Source of the DNA: Adineta steineri | Lineage: Eukaryota; Rotifera; Eurotatoria; Adinetida; Adinetidae | DNA length: 64,000 bases | NCBI GenBank assembly: GCA_905250115.1 | Contig: CAJNOI010000282.1 | Coordinates: 1-64,000 of the forward strand | Direction: 5' to 3' | Shown here: positions 1 to 12,444 of the stretch, one piece after another | How the letters are laid out: each line of letters starts with the position of its first letter | How positions within the stretch are numbered: position 1 is the first letter of the stretch | Program-made: the position numbers and the translations under genes | Notes under the pieces: model-generated | The model's input: the letters and a program-made list of their open reading frames with translations, nothing else | The model's database searches: none | What the model was told of the DNA's origin: nothing

Positions 1-2291
1 ACAACCGCTAATACATTGATATTCATCCTTTCTCACTTGAATAATACGATAATGGGCATTGTCTACCACATAGAGAAAACCATCACCATCAAGTATCACA
101 TCCGTTGGATGCTCCAATACCAAATTATTTGGAGTTTTATTTCCAGCTACTGTTGTTCCATTCAATTCTCCTCTTCGAAAAAATTGAATTCTATGGTTAT
201 GAGCATCAGCTACGTACAAATTAAAATTAACATCAACAAATATTCCCCAAGGGCCTTTAAGTTGATATAATTCTGATCCTGAGGAATTCGTTCCTGCTAC
301 TATGGTTATCGTATGATGATCACTATCCAATAATACCTTTACTACACGGTGTTCAGAATTAATGGAGCAATATAGAGAATTTCGAATATCCACAAAGAGG
401 CCAAAACAGTTTCCAGAAAAATTTGCGACAAATTTGCTTCTTGTTGAATTTGATGTAAACTTCTCGATTCGACCTGTTCTGTTGCCATTGTCAAAATAAA
501 TATCACCATTTAATGTCACAAATAAACTTGTGTACAGGTATAACCAATCAGTTGATTTTGGTTGGAGATTGATACTCTGGTTAGACCATATAAGAATTTT
601 ATTTATGGAGAAATCAGATGCATAGATAGTGTCATTCAAATCAATAAAAATACCAAGAGCACTTGAACTCAAAGTACTTCTATTAACAAAAGTAACTCCG
701 TGTTCACTCCAATTTACATTTCGACAGAGTTTTGGTTGATTGTATGATACTACATATGAAAAAAATACATAAAATTAAATCAGTTCTACTGATATGAATA
801 TATTTAACATGTGTGAAACAAGTACTAAAAAAAGGAAATCAAGTTTATTATGTTACAGTTTATGTCAGATTCAGATATTTATCAAAAGTCCTGCTCTGGT
901 CTAATACTCTTTTGTATGCCAAGCAAGAAATAATAGATATTAAAAGTATATTACAGTTGTAGTAATGCTGATTTATCACTGAATATTAGAATTTTTTTAT
1001 AAATGGTTAAAAGGAAAAATAGTTTCTTCTTTTTACTACTAAAATTACATTTCTGAATGTAACGCTAGAAACAATAGTGAAAATATTCAAAAATCGAAAG
1101 ATAATACGACGTATCTGTTGTAAAATCGCTACTAATTTAGTCATGTTAAATGAGACAATCGAGAAAGTTTATGTGTAATAAGAAACTTTTGGTTGGTACA
1201 AATTCTTTTTGTTCCTACCACCAACATATCTTTCTGGTTTCGATTAATGCTTACAGAAAAACTTTTGCATGTGATAATAAATGGATAGAATACTTACTTG
1301 GATAATTCAGAAGTTCAAATTTTTGGACTCTGTGATTTCCCCATTCGCCAACGTACAGTGAACCAAAGCTATCGAATGCTAGCGAGTGAGGCGCGCTTAT
1401 TTGACTTGGAGCTGCTCCACATGTTCGTGTACAAGCAACAATGCATTCACCAAAAGTTGAATTAGGAGCCCATCGTGTCACACGTGCGCTACCCGATTCA
1501 GTAATATACATATATTCATTTTCATCAACAATAACATCTGTTGGGAAATAAACTTGTGTTGACAAACTACCAGGTGTTCCATCGCCAGCGACACGAATGC
1601 CAAATGGCTTGTTTGACAACCATTTCATGATTCGATGGTTGTGACAATCTGCAACATAAATACTCCCAACATCGTTCACAAATATTCCATACGGTGCATT
1701 AAGTTGTTCATCAGTAGATCCACTGATTCCATTACCAGCCACTCGTGAGCCATTTGTTGAGTTTAATCGAAAAATAAACACACTATGATTACCAACATCA
1801 CTCACATATATGTTACCAATATTATCAATATAAAAGTTCATTGAAGACTGTAATACAGTTGCAAAGGACACAGTAGTTGGACATGAACCATTCAGTGACA
1901 TTTTTTGCACTCGTTGGTTGCCAACGTCTAGGATATAGAGAGTTGAATTAAAGATAAACACATCATATGGATGTGCGAATTCACCAAGATAATAGCTTTG
2001 TCTAGAACTGATAGCAAAAGGTTCGATAGTCGAATCAAGATAAATGACAACGATACGATGATTTAATGCATCACTTATGTAAAGAATATCATTGTAATCG
2101 ATTGATATGCCTACGGGATGCTTAAGTTCAGAGATTGATGATCCTGATGTTCCATTCGGATTTCCTGTAATTGTAAAACCAGTTTGATTCCAAGCAGCTT
2201 GAGGTGACAATTTCATTTTCACTGAAAATATGAAAATCTTTGTATCGCTTTCATTCAATGATAAATATGCAAGTAAAAGCATACTTTCCAT
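1..2291 (-). CDS. NHL-repeat protein, partial (3' end outside window)
   Basis: Two minus-strand exons are visible, about 2291-1298 and 749-1 (open at the window edge), joined by a 548-bp GT-AG intron; the frame continues across the join. The product carries repeated blades of the form 'GI..D....YV.D..NHR', for example LYISDALNHRIV, IYVADCHNHRIMKW, LYVGEWGNHRVQKF and NLYVADAHNHRIQFF, about seven in view. This is the NHL beta-propeller signature (known family), usually a protein- or glycan-binding scaffold. NHL proteins are strongly expanded in bdelloids. Many Asn-X-Ser/Thr sites suggest an extracellular or secretory location (inference). The start is uncertain: the ATG at 2291 is the first in frame, but a good acceptor (TTTTCAG) at about 2222 suggests that the true first exon, perhaps with a signal peptide, lies further upstream. 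No specific function can be given. Confidence 0.8.
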
Positions 2292-3939
2292 TTGGCATAA
2301 TATACTATCTCCCAGAGATAATATTTAATTCTGACATTCATTTTATTATGAGAACTGGGCAATTCATGATTCAGAATAAATTTTTCTTATGAAATATTAA
2401 TGTAATTATTGTTTTTAATAAGAAAAATTCTATGCAAGAAGATGTCTCAAATGTGAATAACTACATATAATACTCAGCTTGTTGTACTTTTTCCATCAAA
2501 TCTTTCTCAAAGTAAAAAATCTTGAATATTTACTTGATATTCTGTTGAACAATATCATCAGAATGTAACATTCCATAAAATAATATTTTATCATCATTTT
2601 ATAAACCTTGTGAACGCTTTCCTATCAAAAACTAACTGGTAAAAATAATTGGGTAGAAAAGAAAATGATTTGAGAAACATTATTTTCTCTTTCATTCACT
2701 TGTTAATTAATATTTACATTCTTTTGTTGTATTGTATTTCAATCTTGCATAGAATTGTTTTGATTTACATATTTGTAAGTAAAAACTCGAGAAAAATAAA
2801 TTATCAAAGAAACTAATCTAGCCGAGGCACAAAAATTGTAATAGAATATATTTTTAAAGGAAAAAAGTACATAGTATCAAAATACTGGTGACGTATTTGA
2901 CAAAATAATATTTAATCAATTGTTTTCATATATACTTTATTTAACATGTTTGATCAGGTTTCTAAACTTCAATACTGAATTGAATAGAATTTCTTTTGTA
3001 TTCTATTATGAATAACAAATCATAGTTAAAGTAACATCCAATCATTGATTTTATTCTTAAGTTAAATTTGAATATTATTTCATAATCTAAAAGATTATAT
3101 CTAAAATATATTATCAAAAATATTTGCAAAGTTTCGAAAAAAAAGAATTACTTATTGGGAACATTAGTGTGAATATTTCATACATTGACTCTTTCATCCA
3201 AACATATCGATTAAAAATCTTCTCATCTTGAGGGTATGGGTCTGAGTCGGGGTATGAGATGTTCACAAACCCACATCCACACCTACACTCACCCACACCC
3301 TGAGATGATTATTTTCCAAACCAGTAATAAAATTCATGCATTCATTTGAATCAGTGAACGATTCAACTAAAAGACTAAGTTAAGCTAAGTTCGTCTCACT
3401 TATCAATACATCCAAGTAAACAGCAAGGCAATCGTCGGTGCGTGGCCGTTGTATTGACTTAGTAGAAAGAATATTGAGCTCCATCTGATTGTGTTCCTTA
3501 GTAAGCAATTAATTTGTAGTTACGACACTATTGAACAGAAGAGACGAGAAAATATTGGCATTGATCTGATGTGAAGCGTTATCAAGAATGATTTTTCATC
3601 GTTCCTACGGTGTCAGGTAAACATATTTCAGATAAGAAAGAAATGTAACCGTTACATTTATTTATTTCTCTTCTATTTAGTTTTGACAAAAAGAAGATGT
3701 TGGTGAAACCAAATGAAATAGGAAAAAAGAAAAAAAAGAATAGGTGAATATCAGTAAGACAACTAAGAAATAGAGCGATAGTCAAAGGGATTTAATGATA
3801 ATGTATTATTATCGGAGAGAAACTATTAGCAAATTCGAACGGTTTGAAGTCTACATTTTCTAAACTATGATTTTGAACACAAAAGTTTGTAATCTAAAGA
3901 AAATTCTAAAATAAACGTGAAATAAAGTTTTATAATTGT
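2292..3939. other. Intergenic, AT-rich
   Basis: No credible coding sequence was found. It may hold an undetected 5' exon of the NHL gene. The only structured sequence is a short run of telomere-like hexamers at 3270-3299, listed separately. Short open frames here have no recognisable motif and are read as chance. Confidence 0.6.
3270..3299. repeat. Degenerate CCCACA (TGTGGG-like) hexamer run
   Basis: Five consecutive hexamers read CCCACA, TCCACA, CCTACA, CTCACC, CACACC. On the other strand this is a decayed TGTGGG array, the unit reported for bdelloid telomeres (established knowledge). It is far too short and diverged to be a telomere. It is either an interstitial remnant or chance C/A-rich sequence. 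Confidence 0.4.
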
Positions 3940-6446
3940 TCAGCGCCATATAAACAGACACGATTTTTCTTTCCGAATATAACAATCATTCAAAGGCACA
4001 ATCGACTGTCTAATCCGATCGATGAATCCATCTGATAAAGCTGCATTAGTTTTAATAAAAATCTTGTTTAATTGTGTCATATGATGAATCATTATTGACA
4101 ATTGTTTGACTATATCATCTGGTGATTTGATATGAATAAAAAGTCGTTCGAGGTTCATGAATGTCTGAACAAATCTTTCTATCATTTGTTCATGAATGTC
4201 TTCTTGTTCTAATCCAGTATTAAATTGTAGATGTTTGATCATTTTATGTAAAAGCAAACGTGTTTTATCATCATCGAATTTCTTTGTCATCTCATCAAGT
4301 ATTTTGGAATGTAGTCTTAATGAATACAAATTCGGACATTGTTGTAATAGTTGACAAAACACTTGCGGTTTCAATACTGCACGAACGGATTTGAATTCTA
4401 AATGATGAATATTGTTGCAGTTGACAGAGCAATTTAAGAAAGATAAGATATCACTACTATGCCGTAAGAAGGTTTCTAGTATAATCCAATCAACATTTAT
4501 ATATTTATTTTTTGTGCCACGAAACAGTTTTTGATCCATCATAATGTGTAATGTTCGAATGTTATCGTAGCATGAGTTTAAAGATGGAGATATGACATTA
4601 ACTACAGTCGTTGATGTCACAAAAGATGATCGACAGAATGGTATAGTATAGATATGAACGATGTCTCCATCTTCTTCAGATAAACCTTTAATCAAGTCGC
4701 ATGCAATATAAACGTTCGATTTATGCCAAAATTCTGTATTGTATGGTTTTAAATTAATACGATCAATCGATGTTTGCCACAATGTTATGTGAAAACTAAA
4801 CTTTATTAATTGTTTTAGATGGCTTGTAATCAATTTTCTCCAGTTTTCTGAGTCGATAAAATCCAAACAATCACTGGCTAAAATAATAGATTCAAATATT
4901 AAAAATAGATTAATTGCATTTACATTATTTTAAGTCATACGACTTACGACAAGTAACTCACAGATAAGTCATAAGTAACAGGCCAATTTTATTATTGTCC
5001 TCTGTGAGCACCACGTGTGTCAATGTGCTCCTGCTGACGAGAAAAAACTGAAAATTAATATATGACGAGAACTTTCCAATGCGTTTCTGATAGTTATTGT
5101 CAAAAGACAGACTTATTCTACGGAACGTATATTACTAGGTCATATTATATAGAGTTTAATTCTATTAAAGTGACCGAATATTGAAGTAAACAAAAACTAG
5201 GTTTAGGCTTTCTCATCTTAACCGCAGAACCTCAGCGTAGAACCGCATAAAAATCCTCTTTTCATCCACAAGGTTGTCTTTCAAGTGTTTCATCTGAACT
5301 TCTCAAAAGCCATGTTTCAAACGATGAACAACTTTATACAAAATATAATATGTTTTTTCATTCGTAGATCATAGTTGTGAAATAACTTAATATTTTTTGA
5401 TCTTTTCAATTCTGCATCTTCAAATCTTTAAATCGTGTTTAAGTTTTGCTACATAAAAAAAAATAAAAATGACTGCTTTTTTATATTTACTAATTAGTTT
5501 CTTTCGATTTTCAGTCATGATCATGAAATACTAAAGCAGTTACTAATCACCTAAAAAATGCTAAAGTCTCAATGAAAATGAATAATTATGACAACATACC
5601 GGTAAACGTAAAATGTTTCAATTTTTCTCCACATTGTTTGAGTAAATGTTCTACAAAACTCCATTTTATTTCATCTACTTTTAATATTAAACATGTTAAA
5701 TTCGGCAGGGCAAATTTTTCTGACGAGTATGTTTGAGCTCGACTGGGAAAATCCCAAATAGAAATGTTCAAATATTTAATGTTTGGAGCTAATTGCAACA
5801 GTACAGCAACATTTCCAACTCGGCAGGAATTAACTGTTAAGTAGTCAAGATTTGGAAGAATGTTAATGAATGAACTACTTGAAGAAAGAATACTGGTATC
5901 AGTCAGTTTTAGCTTTAATGTCTTCAGTTTTGATCGGATGACATCACTGTCAAATATTAAAGAAGAAATATCAGCTATTGTACCATAAAAGGAAATTATT
6001 AAACGTTTCAACTGAGGAATATTGGTTAACTTCGTCGAAATAAGTTTTAGTTGAGCAGCGTTAACATTTTCCAGGTTTATTTCTTCTAACTTCTCGTACG
6101 CAATCAGATTCATTTTTGCTTGAACTTTCTTAATAACACCAATCATTATTGCTCGATCACCTGTAACAAAATCTCCTTGTTCTTTGTCAAACATAAAATC
6201 ATTGGATATTTTTATAGAACGTAAACTGGTTATAACATCAGGTAAGATGTGTTCGAGATGATAATCAAAATCTCGTTTCGATTGGATCTTTGATAAACTG
6301 ATATGAGTAGTGCCATAACATACAATAGCATTGAGTGTATGGTTGATATTATACAAAGATCGATAACGGTCTACAGGTGACAGATACTGAATAATATCGA
6401 GAAATATAGTGTTCGGTAGATCTGTTAAAACTTGGACAGTTGCCAT
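3940..6446 (-). CDS. Bdelloid-type F-box/LRR protein, complete
   Basis: Two exons, 6446-5600 and 4877-3940, are separated by a 722-bp intron (donor GTATGT, acceptor TTTTAG). The sum is 1785 nt, giving 594 residues in one frame. The N-terminus (residues ~8-40) reads LPNTIFLDIIQYLSPVDRYR, a clear F-box, which binds Skp1 in SCF ubiquitin ligases (known family). The rest is degenerate leucine-rich repeats (for example LPNLDYLTVNSC, APNIKYLNISIW, CPNLYSLRLHS) that would form the substrate-recognition solenoid. The ATG at 6446 is the natural start because the F-box begins seven residues later. Substrate unknown. This architecture belongs to a large lineage-specific family in bdelloids. The intron is much longer than in most neighbouring genes. 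Confidence 0.82.
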
Positions 6447-6761
6447 TATTTACTTTTCAGTAAAGAAAATATTGTTATTCGAATAAACTATTGAGTCTAA
6501 TAATGGAACTTCTTGCAACTTTATGATACTAAAACATATAATACAACCATTTCATTATGGAGGATAACACATACTTTAGTATGGATGATAAAATTGAAAA
6601 CTAAATCAAACTCACAGAGATGCATCTGTGATTGGTCATCTTTTAGCGTAACATCTAGCTCTTCGATTGATACTTAGGCGGATGATTTCGTGATCAAATC
6701 GAACGGGAATTATGCATTTTATCGATCCCTAAACTCTATTTTGGTAGGAACCGTACCGTGA

Positions 6762-6849
6762 GTGTGAGTGTGGGTGTGTACATGTGAAGATAGATATCAT
6801 GCAATCATACCTAAGCCTATATAAACATTTACACACGCACTCACACTCT
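6762..6849. repeat. Inverted repeat with GAGTGTGAGTG arms
   Basis: The left arm (about 6762-6781) reads GTGAGTGTGAGTGTGGGTGT. The right arm (about 6831-6849) reads ACACACGCACTCACACTC. They pair over about 18 bp around a loop of roughly 50 bp. The left arm contains the TGTGGG unit. It may be a foldback element or a diverged telomere-like pair; no ORF. Confidence 0.5.
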
Positions 6850-7416
6850 TAGACGAGAACTCACTAGGATATGAAAGTGATCAAATTGTGCAAATGATCG
6901 TACTTGGTCTTCGGTTTTCTTTCAGCTCGTAACCTATTACTTGAAATGAATTGATATTATGATCGTGGAAATAACAGTTCACTTCTCGATATGTACAAGA
7001 AATCTAAAATAAAAAAATGATTTTTACAGTTTTATGAAAAGAACGTCATATACACAATAGTATCAATAAATGATGATAAAATAATATAAAAGAAACCAAA
7101 ACTTATCTTTTAACTTATGAATAGTCATTAATAAAGCCGAAACTCCGGGAGTGTGTGATAGCCTATAAAACTCTCGCAAACCAACTGTTATCCGACGAAC
7201 CGTTTGACATAAAACCGCTCAGATATAGCTTTAATTTTCGCGATTTTGTGATAGAGTTGGTGAAAAAGGGGACAAAACACAGTTTATTTAATTATTTGTT
7301 ATAAAGCTCGTTTTAAAAAGGTGGTTTCTGTTGAGTGTCTCATACATGCTCTCCGAAACTACACTCTCACAAACGTTTTTCTCCTCTTTCGTTCTCTGCT
7401 ATTATACTTTGCGTAA

Positions 7417-7563
7417 GATTTATTGCCGAATAGGGATATGATATGAGATTTTTATTACAGTATACGCAATAAAAGTCAAGTTAAATCTCTACTCGGCAAT
7501 AAATTTTAAACAAAGTTAAAACTGTCAAGTCATATCTCTACTTGGCAATAGATTTTATACAAA
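7417..7563. repeat. Three-copy repeat around CGGCAATAAATTTTA
   Basis: Two direct copies of about 45 bp (7474-7517 and 7525-7565) share 'TCAAGT.A.ATCTCTACT.GGCAATA.ATTTTA'. A third, inverted copy (TTTATTGCCGAATAGGGATA) lies just upstream at 7417-7440. This looks like the decayed end structure of a small non-autonomous transposon (inference). Confidence 0.5.
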
Positions 7564-7929
7564 TTATAATACCACAGAAATAAAGAAGATGGAAAGGCTT
7601 TTGTCTATGAGTGTATCTCATATTTGGATCTATTTTTCTATGAAAACTGTTTTCAAAAGAATTTGTTATTTTTTCACTGATTTTTTGTCTGTATTACCAG
7701 AATTTTTTCGGTACAACATATGATTTCAATCGATCAGTTTACTGACAAGACTAGTTTACCATTTCACAACCGATTCTCGGTACTGATGTATATCACGTCG
7801 CAAAAAATAAGTATTCTTAGAAACAAAAGCTGGAGACGATTAAAATACTCGAAAGAAGTCGAATACTTCAAAATATTTAGGAAAAGAATTAAAAATCAAG
7901 AAAAATCAGGAGTCTCCTGGTCAGATCAA

Positions 7930-8292
7930 AAGGTTTGGTAACCGTGCTTGAGATATATCATGCGCATGTGGCACAAAATATTTACCAAGTGCACCGGAAA
8001 CAATCATACATACTTAGTTGTTGACGATGGTTTGAATTAAGTCGAAACATTCTTGACCATCTGTAAACGTGCTTACGTTATTAACTACACGTTTCAATTG
8101 TTTGATTGTATTACTACGATCAACATTATCATCATCATCAATGTTATTGTCCAACCAAATAAGGAGGACATTTTGCATTCTTTGCATGTGAATACGTTGG
8201 TTCGCAACTGCATGCTTGGAAAATTTTGATACGAGTTTCGTATTAGCTTGTTTATTGGTTAGAACAGATGTTATTGGTTTCTTGTTCGTCAT
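7930..8292 (-). pseudogene. N-terminal fragment of a bdelloid ART/TPR-type gene with in-frame stop
   Basis: From the ATG at 8292 the frame encodes 92 residues, including LLIWLDNNI, LKRVVNNVSTF and GQECFDLIQTIV, then a TAA at 8014-8016. The same frame continues past the stop with VCMIVSGALGKYFVPHAHDI, then ends in further stops near 7930. The pattern 'LIWLD...LR.VVN...TF.D..EC...I...(V)..IVSG.LG..(I)VPH.H' is the conserved N-terminal domain that precedes ADP-ribosyltransferase or TPR domains in many bdelloid proteins (recalled family pattern, not searched). Similarity on both sides of the stop in the same frame argues for a nonsense mutation in a former gene. No downstream ART or TPR domain is seen, so it is also truncated. 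Alternative: a GTATGT right after the stop could act as a donor. Confidence 0.6.
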
Positions 8293-10135
8293 TGTTTGTT
8301 GTAATGTAGACTATTTCAAGAAGAAATGTTTATAAATGAATGAGAATAATGTGTCATTTTATAGTACAAGAATTTTCTTTCGAGATTGTTCTTTTTATCA
8401 TCATTTACATTGTTTTCTCTGTTATCAGTATTTCACTTGATTGTTTCATGTTTGTTAAATATACGTCACAAAACGTTAGGGATATCGTCAGAGTTATTTA
8501 TCAGTTACCGATTAACGCAAAGGACGTTAAAGTATGGTCATTGTTGACAATTAAAACAAAAATCTGTGAGAAATAGTTCTTAAAATATTTACCTTTACAG
8601 AAAATCTCTAAAGAGAAATTTTTTTAGTCATTATTAAAGAAAATTTGCAAGTATTTTCTGTTGAAATAATGAGGAAAAAGATTAAAACCATTTCTATCAA
8701 ACAGACAGAGAAACATTTCATTATTATACGTACCGTCGATTGTTCTGTTTTATTTTATTTTTATTTTCATGTATCAAGGACTACGCGTATGCCTGGTCTA
8801 TAACTTATATAATGTTATCAGAAATATGAAAAATCAACAAAATAGACACATTCCAGTAAACCAAAAGAAAAATAGCAGTATTGGTATCTCTTTAAAATGA
8901 ATAAAATTCATAAAAAAGTCTTCCTTTACATGTTATTTGTTTCCATACTAATCAGATGTCTGAAATGAATCAATTGACTATAATGCAATCATCTAACTAA
9001 TCGTTCTCACCTGCTTGTCATTGGATAATGATCAAGTGTAAACTTTCATAAAACTTTACATCTTCTTAACTACGCTACAATCTTCTGTGATAGATATTCA
9101 CGTATGTATTTTTACTTGTCAGTTTCACAAATGATTGTTCGTTTTAGAAAAAGCATTAACAAGTATCTATATATAGATGAGAAAAATCCCATGAAGACAT
9201 TTTAATATCATCCACTTTTGAAAATAAAAAATTCTATTATAATACTTCTACTTATCTATTTTGCAGATATCAGTAATACAGAAAACAAGTTGATCGCGTA
9301 CATTTTCAAGTTTTATGTTGAGTCAAAGTTCATTTTTTTAATAATTAGTGTGTTTGTATTATCTTTTACAAGTAGCTTATATTCGACTAAAATTTATTCC
9401 TGAAAACTATCACATATTATCTGATGAAACATTTGTGAAATTATCTGTAAAATATACTTTCAGATTTTGAATAGCAATAGTAAAAATTTAATGTACTTCT
9501 ATAGACATAGACCTTCTTTGTATATGTAACATCTGTGTTTATGTTCAATAATAAACGAAAAAAAAAATATAATGTGTAATGAATAACTTAATTATATAAA
9601 ATTATTATATGATATACTGACCTTTTCAATAGTAACATCCTAAATAAAACATTCTTGTCTCAAGTTTCTCAAATTAGAGAATAACTCATTGGTATGTAAT
9701 GATATCGTCACACAATCTTAATTTTTTTTATATGTAACTAACTTTTTCTGCTTGGGTTAAAGCAATCAATACTCTTTGAATGTAAAATACATAGTAAAAA
9801 GAATGAATAGTTTCAACCAATCATTAAAATAAATCATGACTTAGTTTTAGAAAATAAAATAAAATTTGTGTTACAAAATATTAGACAATGGAATTAATTC
9901 ATAGTACATATTCACACGTTGTTCTTTCGTTGAATAACCATGGATTTATAAATCAAACCGTTTATATAATTTATTTACTTGGATACGTCTGAAATTCTGG
10001 GATTAAGATATGGATGTATCATATATATTCTAATTACTCATATCCACCTACATCCTCAAGATAAACGCTTTACTTCGCATTGCATTAAAAGTAGCAAACT
10101 TATGTAATGAAATTAAATACGGCGCGTGTTATAGA
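8293..10135. other. Intergenic, AT-rich
   Basis: Several short open frames rich in Ile, Phe and Leu occur on both strands, but none shows a motif, a plausible exon chain or a family resemblance. It probably contains the promoter and 5' UTR of the polycystin-like gene. No other feature seen. Confidence 0.55.
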
Positions 10136-12412
10136 ATGTCAAAGGAGGATCGTTCGAATTTGCTTCTTCGAGATTTTGAACCATCTATTGTTCGACTTAA
10201 ACGTAAACTTCGTCTTATTCTTAATAAAAATCTCCGACAAGATAAAATTAGTAATGAAAATATTACTCTTGTTGAATTTATATTATATTCAAGTAAATAT
10301 TTGATATTTTATTAATATTCTTAATCTACATTATTTTAGTATTTCTTATAATTGTTATTATCATGTGTACTATGAATTATATTTCTCAAGATCTTTTCTA
10401 TGCCGATAAATGTATTCGACGATTACTTATTAATAAATTCGAATTAAATAAAGTTAAAACAATTGATACATTTTGGAAATATATAGATCGATTTAATAAT
10501 GAACTTTATAGTATAAATTTTTATTTTTTCTTAATTATTTTTCTTTTAGTTATTTATTTATTTATATAGCTAATGTTATTCAATTAAAACAAATAACAAA
10601 TAATACGAAAGAACAATTTACTCATCAAATATTATTCTCAAATGAAAATTTTATTCTCGGTACACCGCGTCTACGTCAAATCCGTATTGATGATACCTAT
10701 TGTTATATTATGAAAGATCTTAGTGTACGAAAAATAAATTGCTATATACCATATGATAAATCTAAAGAATATCGAGATAAATTCACTTCAATCACAGGCG
10801 CACAATATATTTATACATCATCAAAAACAACATCTGCATTAAAATTAACAAATATATATGGACCATATGATACTGGTGGTTTTATTTATCATTTTGATTC
10901 AATAAAACAATTGAATGATGAAGCTATGGAAAGCTTGAAAACTAATGCATGGTTAGATTTAAGTACACGAGCAATTTTTCTTGAATTTATCTATTTCAAT
11001 CCAAATACTGAACAAATTACTTCAATTAATATTCTTTTTGAATTTCTTACAACTAGTAAAAACTCTTAGCACTATATGCTTTTAATTCGTGTTTTTTTTC
11101 TTTAGGTACAATTGAAACAAAAGATTTTTTCTATACAATTCCAATAAACAGTTTCTTTTTTGGACGAAAAAAATTATTAGGAATATTTCACATTTTATTT
11201 CTTCTATATTATATTATATATACTTTTTATTATGTTGGTAAAATAGCTGAATATCGTTTATGGTTTATTATGTCATCCTATTGGAATCTTTATGATCTTA
11301 GTTTACTTATTTTATTTAGTATATCATTTTATTTTGATATTAAATATCTTGTATATATATCTCAAACAATAAATTGTTTATCCACACCTAAAAATGATAT
11401 ATTTAAAGAATTGATTTCATTTATTGAAACACAAATCAATCGAATGGATTTACAAGCTTATATAATAGCAGCTAGTCTTATTCGTTTACTTCGTTTTTTA
11501 CCTCATTTTTCTCATTTAATATCAAATTTACTTAATGTCTTCTATAAATCAATTCGAAATTCATTTGGTTTTCTTCTTCTATTCATTCTTATATTTCTAT
11601 CATTTGTTGTTTTTGCAACATTTCATTACGGGAATGAATTATACGAAGTAAAAAATAATTTTTTTTTCAAATATTAAAAAAATTAAATTTTTAAGTTTCA
11701 TACATTTGCATTAACATCTTATACACTCATTCGATGTACACTAGGTCAATTTGAATATGATCGTGCTTATCGTGTTTCACCAACATGGACTCCCATTTTC
11801 TATATGTTATATGTATGTATTATATTTTTTATATTACTTAATTTATTAATTGCAGTTATAAATGAAACATATGTATTGAGTAAAGAAGAACAAAAACAAA
11901 TTGAAGATGATCTTCAAGAAGAAAATATTTCTCATAGAAATTATTCTAAACAACCAAAATTTATTCAACAAATAACTTCGTTTCTTAAGAAATCGATTGA
12001 TAATGATGATGATAAAATTTCACTAGAAGAAAAACAAATTTTAATTATTGAAAAATTAAAAAAAATTCTTGTTAATGATGGTTATAATAAAGATATGATC
12101 GAGAAATTTTTTGAATCTAATAATGATGATGATAGATTTCTATTAGAAATTGAACAAAATCAAATAATAAAAATTCTTTATAATGAATTTAAGATATTTA
12201 ATAATCAATATGAAAAATTAGCACAAGATTGGCAAAAAACAGTTCGAAATGCTCGTCAATTAATTCTTGTTAATACAATTGATATTGAACAAGTATTAAT
12301 AATGAAAAATAATTTAGATATTCTTGATCAACGTTTAAAAAAATTTGAAAATCTTATTCCGAAAATTCTTGAAAATATTCGTGAACTTTATGTTAATCAT
12401 TTTTTTCAATAA
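10136..12412 (+). CDS. Polycystin-2-like cation channel
   Basis: Five exons (10136-10292, 10340-10510, 10570-11055, 11106-11647, 11696-12412) join in frame to 690 residues. The order of parts matches the TRPP/PKD2 family. S1 follows a basic cytosolic N-terminus. A large extracellular TOP domain carries landmarks such as IDTFWKYI, FILGTPRLRQIRI and ESLKTNAWLDLSTRAIFLEF. S2 follows, then YWNLYDL leading S3, an Arg-containing S4 (IRLLRF), S5, a pore helix and filter FALTSYTLIRCTLGQF, and S6 ending FFILLNLLIAVINETY. The C-terminus has an acidic EF-hand-like stretch and a predicted coiled coil. Known role: Ca2+-permeable nonselective channel in cilia or ER membranes; no PKD1-type partner is in the window. 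The start gives a basic leader about 45 residues before S1. Human PKD2 is 968 aa, so both tails are shorter here. The stop lies 32 bp from the convergent TRAPPC2L stop. Confidence 0.92.
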
Positions 12413-12444
12413 ATAAAACGAGAGAAAGAAAAAAAAATTACAAT

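Larger units (their letters stand above)
6447..7929. other. Intergenic with short inverted and direct repeats
   Basis: No supportable gene. It contains the GT-rich inverted repeat at 6762-6849 and the GGCAATA repeat group at 7417-7563, both listed separately. The rest is AT-rich with no feature seen. Confidence 0.6.

Noticed and set aside
3114..3296. 60-codon minus frame beginning MGECRCGCGFV
   Set aside because: The Cys/Gly start is translation of the CCCACA-type repeat; the rest has no similarity.
8340..8576. 78-codon hydrophobic frame
   Set aside because: A possible small membrane protein, but AT-rich DNA makes such Ile/Phe/Leu frames by chance, and no splice partner or motif was seen.
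9218..9403. 61-codon frame with two hydrophobic runs
   Set aside because: No ATG in good context and no recognisable family; consistent with chance in AT-rich sequence.
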